Shown one piece after another: positions 58,690 to 64,000 of a DNA stretch of 64,000 nucleotides. The stretch spans positions 6,941,823 to 7,005,822 of the forward strand of contig OZ018408.1 of NCBI GenBank assembly GCA_963969595.1. Direction: 5' to 3'. The position numbers were made by a program, and so were the translations under genes. The notes beneath the pieces are model-generated. The model saw nothing but the letters and a program-made list of their open reading frames with translations, ran no database searches and had not been told where the DNA came from. This DNA is from Neckera pumila. Its lineage: Eukaryota > Streptophyta > Bryopsida > Hypnales > Neckeraceae. Numbering within the stretch: the first letter of the stretch is position 1; every line of letters begins with the position of its first letter.

Positions 58690-60270
58690 AAAGATTAAAA
58701 AAAAAAGGTCTTATTCATTGGTTTGTTCTTCATATGAGATAATCGCATGTCCTTGTAATATGGAATTTCATTGTGTTGATTTTGAAAAAAAAATTAGAAT
58801 ATTGATGTGAAATATTTGGCAATTTGAAATGAAAAAATCATTAGACCCCTCCCCCTCTAAACATGAGAATAAGATGATAATACCACATTTGGATGAATGT
58901 ATATAAATATAGACAAATAAATTATGTTTTTATCTACAATTTACATATTCATGGGTGTAAATTGTTTCATAATGATAGTTGGCTTTTCAAGTTATATTCT
59001 TTAAAAATTTGAAAATAAAACCATTTTTCATAAAATTTAAAAGCAAACATATTATCTTTGTATTTGGACTTGGGACTTAAGATGAATAGACTCTTATTTC
59101 AAGCCAATTTAAATTTATAAGGTTGGAAATGTTTCTTTTTTTAACCTTAATGATACAAGCGACCATTTTTTGATTACTGCCTCCCTTCTTTGAATTGCTC
59201 AAACTGAAGTGTTAAAAAAAATTTGAAGTTTTTTTGTGGTACAGGATATAGCATGCATGATGAATCTAATGGCATTGGAATTACGTGAATCAAAACCAAA
59301 TCGCATGCAACATATAAAAAATTGTCCTTGGACTTAGGTCCATCTAAGGAAAAAGTAGAACGAATAGATCACCCCAGCCTTTGGGATATTTTTTTTTTAG
59401 TTTTAACAACTATTTTTCTCTTCTACTATTGCAAGGCAATTAGAAGTAAACCAACAATTATGGCTTTTTTTAATGATTGGCTACCATTCAATTTGGACAA
59501 GGCATGCTAGGGTCCATCACGTTGAGAATGGAACTCATCATGCGAGCCCCTGACTACAGCTGTGGATACTAGCACATTGTTAGCAAAAAAACTTGTGCTT
59601 TCTAAGAGGATGTCTTCTTGCTAAAAATTAAGAAATGAACATGCCAATCTTGAATTTTGTCACACATATTGTCGACTCTACCATACAACACTAACCACAA
59701 AATGGCCACCATTTCAAGGTTTTAGCATTCGTTTTTGGTGTCTCAAAGTTGCTTGACCTCACTTTTCTTTCTTGCATTAAAAGTTTCAACCCTAAATCAT
59801 GCGGTCAAATACTTTGAAATTTTGGGAAGTCATCCTTTACTATAAGAATATGTGGTTACATTTTAACAAATCTTAAAAAATTTCATACCAAAAGGGCTTT
59901 CATTTCTTGATAATTTTGCTACATTTTCAAGAAACCAAATCCTTAGGAGTCATTAAGGATCAAGGTCCATTCCCACTTGGCTTTTATAGTGGTGTAGTAG
60001 AAAGGAACACAACTACACTTAGTAACCACATTTTGAAGCATTTTTTTGCAAACATTTTCATATTGTTTGGCAATTTTTTGGTGGTAGCTGGAATACCTTC
60101 AAATTGAAGATTTTGGACATCAAACACTAGTGTTATGAAATGTATTCACTTGAGGTACATCAAACTCTTGCACCTATGAGTTGACTCTTACATTGGCTCT
60201 AAGATTATTGAATAAAGATTGTCAATTTGCAAATGATGTTCAAAGTGCACTACAAGATTGACAAATTGCA
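58690..60270. other. Intergenic DNA, no gene supported
   Basis: A 62-codon reading at 59,322-59,510 with a hydrophobic middle has no recognisable family. The rest is AT-rich with no clear repeats. Confidence 0.4.
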
Positions 60271-60276
60271 AGTTTA

Positions 60277-60411
60277 AGGTAGATGCACCCATTCCCATCC
60301 ATTTACCATATTCCGCCAGAATGTAGCAAAAGCGCACATTTTATTTTTAAAATGTACTCCATTCTTACATAATGACGGAATGGGGTACACGGATGGGAAT
60401 GAGTGCACACT
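60277..60411. mobile_element. Small fold-back element with AGGTAGATGCACCC end
   Basis: The left arm AGGTAGATGCACCCATTCCC.ATCC is preceded by TA and pairs with the right arm GGATGGGAATGAGTGCA.. near 60,390-60,411. Further inside, ATATTCCG pairs with CGGAATG. It is a short hairpin, probably a miniature relative of the 'AGGTAGA' family; the outermost right tip has changed. Confidence 0.5.
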
Positions 60412-60489
60412 ACTACTGAAAAGCGGTCCAAATGAAGACAAAATCAATGCATTTTGTGTTGATTTCTATTGTTGGTTAGGATTTATATT

Positions 60490-60632
60490 GTCTTGGTCTG
60501 ATCCAAAGGGGAAAAAAAAAATTATATTCCCACCACGTAGGACTGTCCCACACCGGTGGGATTTGAAAATTAATTACCTCTTGGAGGTAAGCCGTAGACT
60601 CCAACCATTGCACCATAGTTGGAGTTTCTTGC
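60490..60632 (-). mobile_element. tRNA-derived SINE-like sequence
   Basis: On the reverse strand, TGGTGCAATGGTTGG (60,615-60,601) fits an RNA polymerase III A box and TTTTCAAATCCC (near 60,568-60,557) fits a B box, about 35 bases apart as in tRNAs. Downstream on that strand comes GGTGTGGGACAGTCC and TACGTGGTGGG, then a T-run, as in plant SINE bodies. It is not a functional tRNA: no acceptor stem or anticodon arm could be folded. Confidence 0.4.
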
Positions 60633-60639
60633 TTAAAGA

Positions 60640-61640
60640 AGGTATGTCTTTTTTGTTTATTGATTTTCTTTTTCATTTTGTAAAGCTGGTAGACTTTGAA
60701 GGCTCATATCTCCCTCATTACAAGTCCATTTTTCATGAAACTTGTTTGAATTGTTTGTTATTAAAGTCTACTTTTACAAATAAAATTTTCAATTTTTTCT
60801 AATTTATTTTGAAAGTCTGACAAGCATTCTTTTAGAAGTAGTCTTATTCAATCCTTTTGTTTTGAAAATCTCACAAGCATTTTTTTAGAGGTAGTTTAGC
60901 CAAATTTTAGAATTAAATAGTTTCATTATTGAATAGTTCAAATTTAAAAGTTTGTGAATAATTTAGAACTTACATTTTGATAGTTCAATACTTAGAACTC
61001 AAATTTTAATCCCTAATTTACTATTGTCATCTCAAGGGACAAAATGGATTTCAAGCAAATTCTTGTCACTTCAAGTTTTAATCAAACTTTGTCATAAAAT
61101 AGGAAATCTTGTTATCTTTCTATGGGTTTAATTTTTATTTCAAATATTATGGTTAAGAGTATATGTGAAGCTTTGATTTATTCTATTTAAATTTGTGATA
61201 AACTATGAAGAATCTTCATTTTTGGGCAATCTAAGCATCGTGGTGAAATTTCTAAAATCCACTAATCAAACTTGCTCTACTAAACTATAAAACATAAATT
61301 ATACTTTAATTCAATTATAATTTTTTTTGTTTTTTTGTTTTTTTTGTTTTTTTGATAACAAATGGAATTCAATTATAAGTTTGAACTCTAATTAAATCAC
61401 ACCCTATAGAAAATTGAATGAAAATTGCATTTGAATTTGAATTGATTACAGTTGAATCAAAATTTGAATTTCCATTAAGATATTTGAATGACACTTTGAT
61501 TTAGAGTTGAATTTGATTAAAATTTGATTAAGTTCTAAGTTTGAATGTAATTAAAGAATATAATTGGAATTTAGACCAAATTCAAAATCAAATTATATTC
61601 ATTAACAATTTGATTAAAATTTGAATTCTAATTCATATTC
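60640..61640. other. AT-rich intergenic DNA with T/G homopolymer block
   Basis: (TTTTTTTG)n occurs at about 61,321-61,351. Text near 61,060-61,250 distantly recalls the TTAA-family interior. No gene is seen. Confidence 0.4.
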
Positions 61641-61870
61641 TATATAAGATTCCAAATGATTTAGAAAGATTCTAAGAAAATCCAAAAGACTTAAATAACG
61701 ATTCTAATAGATTTCCATAGATTTTTAAAAGATTCCAATATATTCTAATAGTTTTTTAATAGTTTCTAGAAGATTCCAACAAATGTATTTCTAATAGATT
61801 CCAAAAGATTCCAAAAAAATTCCAAAAAAATTCCAAAAAGATTCCAAAAAGATTCATGAAATTCATAAAA
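61640..61870. repeat. Degenerate minisatellite of AGATTCCAA(A/T)A units
   Basis: Variants of 'AGATTC(C/T)AAAA/ATAG' recur every 10-20 bases from about 61,650 to 61,862 and become regular (ATTCCAAAAAG) at the right end. Non-coding; expansion by slippage is likely. Confidence 0.6.
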
Positions 61871-62211
61871 TTTTATTGATTTACATTGAACCAATAGAAA
61901 ATGTGTTGATGCTATTCAAAAAAACAAGTTTGATGAAGAAAAATAATTTTTATGATGATTTGTTCAAAATCCAGCAGAAGTGTATTGGTTTTGTCTTGGT
62001 TTTGACAGCTTTTCTAGTAGCAACATCTATCTTGTATCAATTCTTGTACAACCTAGAAAATCCTAATAACTTCGAGGAATGAAGAGCAAAATTTGAAGAT
62101 CAATAATATGTTTGAAAAATTAATTACTGGTAGTATGGGAAATCTTGAGGTGTACAATCTTGAAGGTCGCGATTCTTCATCTATAGAGTACATGTTTAGT
62201 TCAAAATGAAC

Positions 62212-62651
62212 AATCAATAACTAAAACCAACTGTAATTAACCAAATCAAGCTAAACAAGTAGCTACATTATAGTATAACAATTGGTTCTCTCCTTGACTT
62301 GTAACATTGGCACGCTTTTTGAGTAAGGTACAACTCAAATTTTTTCACATGTAGCTTCTGTTGAAGCAAAGTCTCCTCCCCTATGGTCCAAAGTCAATAA
62401 ACGTTTTTGTATAAAGAAGATGTTATCTAAATTATCCAAATTAGATGAGGTACCTTGTTTTAACACCCATTGTTTGCAACTGTCAAGTGGGAAGAGGGAA
62501 CAAATCCTACCTGAAGGTTAGATTTAGTATAAATTAAGTCATTTTTGTACAAAAGTATCACATGTCATCTTGTGTGGTGTGAGATGACGTGGATTCCTCT
62601 TAATCTGATATGGAAATTCAATTTTGGCACTTAAGTGCCAAATCAGATCTT
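62212..62651. repeat. Dispersed direct repeat, left copy (pairs with 63,370-63,800)
   Basis: Shared text in order: ACTAAAACCAA.TGTAA, TCTCTCC, AACATTGG.. .GCTTTT, TAGCTTCT.TT.AAGCAAAG, CTCCTCCCCTA, AATAAA.G.TTTTGTATAAA, CCCATTGTTTGCAA.TGTCA, GTGGGAAGAGGGAA and CCAAATCAGATCTT. The identity is roughly 80% by eye. No ORF is conserved between the copies, so they are non-coding repeat elements or segmental duplicates. Confidence 0.65.
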
Positions 62652-62756
62652 TACATACAATACTTTTATTTATTTTTATTTTTTTGGCCAAAGGGAATAA
62701 CCATTGCATTAAATGTGTAGTGGGGTACAAGTGAAAATGGCGTTTTTGCATTCCTA

Positions 62757-63187
62757 GGAAAAGAAATTTCATTATTACCAACTTTGACGCCCTCCCAAAG
62801 GTTGAAAAATTGTTTTTTACACCATGGAATTTTGTCACAAGTTCATCTTTATGTCAATAACATGTGCGCCAAATTTCAAGGTAAAAAAATTCACCAAAAA
62901 AAAGATATATTTGAAATCTATCAACATGTATAGCTGTGAGAAAAATTTCATTGTTGTATACTTTGACACCTTCCTGAGGGCTGAACTTTTTATTTTTACC
63001 ATGAAATTTTTGGCATGAAATCATCTCTATGTTGATAATACGTGTACTAAATTTCATGGTCAAGAGATTCATACAAAAAAAGATATTTGAAATCTACCAA
63101 CATGAGTAGTTGTGAATAACAATTTGTGAACCCTCGATTTGGTAGTAGTGAAATTGTTATTCACAACTACACATGTTGGTAGATTTC
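62757..63187. repeat. Two ~180-bp direct repeats followed by a 37-bp-arm hairpin
   Basis: Units at about 62,763-62,938 and 62,939-63,117 share GAAATTTCAT..TT, CTTTGAC.CC.TCC, ATGTC/TGATAA.A.GTG, AAATTTCA.GGT and GATAT.TGAAATCTA.CAACATG. The second unit's end at 63,089-63,125 (GAAATCTACCAACATGAGTA ...) is repeated inverted at 63,151-63,187 with one mismatch, around a 25-bp spacer. Confidence 0.7.
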
Positions 63188-63369
63188 AACCTATCTAATG
63201 GCATTAAAATTTACGTGGGTCATTGTAAATTTTAGAGTTAGTTTGCAAAGAGATGAGGAATTAATGATGAAATGCACTTGAACATTCAAAGCTCCGTGTT
63301 GTCAATATACACAACCTGAAATTGAATTGCATAGTTCCAAAGGTTGAGATTATTTATCTACAAAGTGTT

Positions 63370-63800
63370 TAGTTCAAACATGAACAAGCAACAACTAAAA
63401 CCAATTGTAAATTTACAGAATACATCAAGATAAACAAGCAGCTAAACTACAACAATTGACTCTCTCCAGTCTCCATATAACATTGGTGCGCTTTTCAAAA
63501 AAGATATCTATTCAATTTTTTTTGCATTTAGCTTCTATTAAAGCAAAGCCTCCTCCCCTACAGAACAGAATCAATAAATGCTTTTGTATAAAAAAGATCT
63601 TATCCAAATCATCCAAATTAGGTGGGGTATAATGTTTTAACTCCCATTGTTTGCAAATGTCAAGTGGGAAGAGGGAAACATACTCTACATGAAAGCTAGA
63701 TTTTGTCAATTTTGTAAAAATGTGCCATATATCATCTTACGAATCGTTGAGGTGATGAAGAATTTGATGTGGAGATTTAATGTTGGCACCAAATCAGATC
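63370..63800. repeat. Dispersed direct repeat, right copy (pairs with 62,212-62,651)
   Basis: Same ordered blocks as the left copy, ending GGCACCAAATCAGATCTT. The distance between copies is about 1.16 kb, with the hairpin and tandem units between them. Confidence 0.65.
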
Positions 63801-63839
63801 TTCCCTTATGGGCACTTTTTTTTTTTTGACCTTATGAGG

Positions 63840-64000
63840 CCCAAATGCCTCAAAAAAAATGGACTACATCAAGCCTATAGGAAAAAGTTGAAGAAAAATT
63901 GGATGGTAATGCAGAATTGCTCCATTTAAAAAAATAAAATTGGATGAAATTGCCAAATTTAAATGAAACTCATCCAAATATGTGGATGAAAAGATAATTT
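63840..64000. repeat. Partial dispersed repeat at the window edge (relative of 10,376-10,545)
   Basis: CATCAAGCCTATAGG, TTGAAG, AAATTGGATG, AAAATTGGATGAAATTGCC, AAATTTAAATGAAA and CATCCAAATAT follow the order seen at 10,376. It is cut by the window end. Confidence 0.45.

Noticed and set aside
59322..59510. 62-codon ORF with a hydrophobic segment
   Set aside because: Isolated, AT-driven hydrophobic stretch (F, I, L from T-rich DNA) without a family signature.
60539..60632. A functional tRNA gene on the reverse strand
   Set aside because: Only A-box-like and B-box-like words match; no acceptor stem, anticodon arm or standard T arm could be folded.

Overview
This is nuclear DNA from a eukaryote, most likely a streptophyte plant. 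Its genes have many short exons with GT..AG introns, the RPN1 proteasome subunit is strongly plant-like, and most of the window is AT-rich DNA full of small inverted-repeat transposons. A PKA-type cyclic-AMP regulatory subunit gene (damaged here) points to a lineage with motile sperm, such as a bryophyte, lycophyte, fern or charophyte alga, rather than a flowering plant. That placement is inference; I cannot name the species.

Layout: 1-16,200 is repeat-rich and has no gene I can support. 16,649-25,033 (+) is a complete 25-exon RPN1 gene of the 26S proteasome. 26,673-27,230 (-) is a Myb/SANT-like, Harbinger-type protein fragment beside a minisatellite. 27,948-28,886 (+) is a complete three-exon QCR9 gene (mitochondrial complex III subunit, 70 aa). 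29,000-37,270 is repeats, including cleanly bounded TA-flanked elements and a tandem array split by one of them. 38,137-40,566 (+) is an intronless 809-aa TKL-type protein kinase. 41,796-43,559 (-) is a two-exon SDE2 gene (splicing and genome-maintenance factor with a cleavable ubiquitin-like head). 44,000-53,690 is repeats with a LINE tail. 53,693-57,050 (+) holds eight exons of a PKA regulatory subunit with one in-frame stop. 57,700-64,000 is repeats.

The genes are unrelated housekeeping or signalling genes, each with its own promoter; nothing suggests a cluster or an operon. The GC-richer islands (about 16.2-25 kb, 37.3-40.6 kb, 41.8-43.8 kb) coincide with intact genes. The PKA-like exons are much more AT-rich, like the DNA around them.

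The most interesting material is (1) the PKA regulatory subunit-like gene, and (2) several families of short non-autonomous DNA transposons. One family is about 915 bp long, starts with CCCC and is flanked by TTAA, which looks piggyBac-like. Several others are TA-flanked and mariner-like. Some are nested, so insertion order can be read directly. Exon boundaries were placed by reading protein homology and splice sites by eye, without alignment tools.
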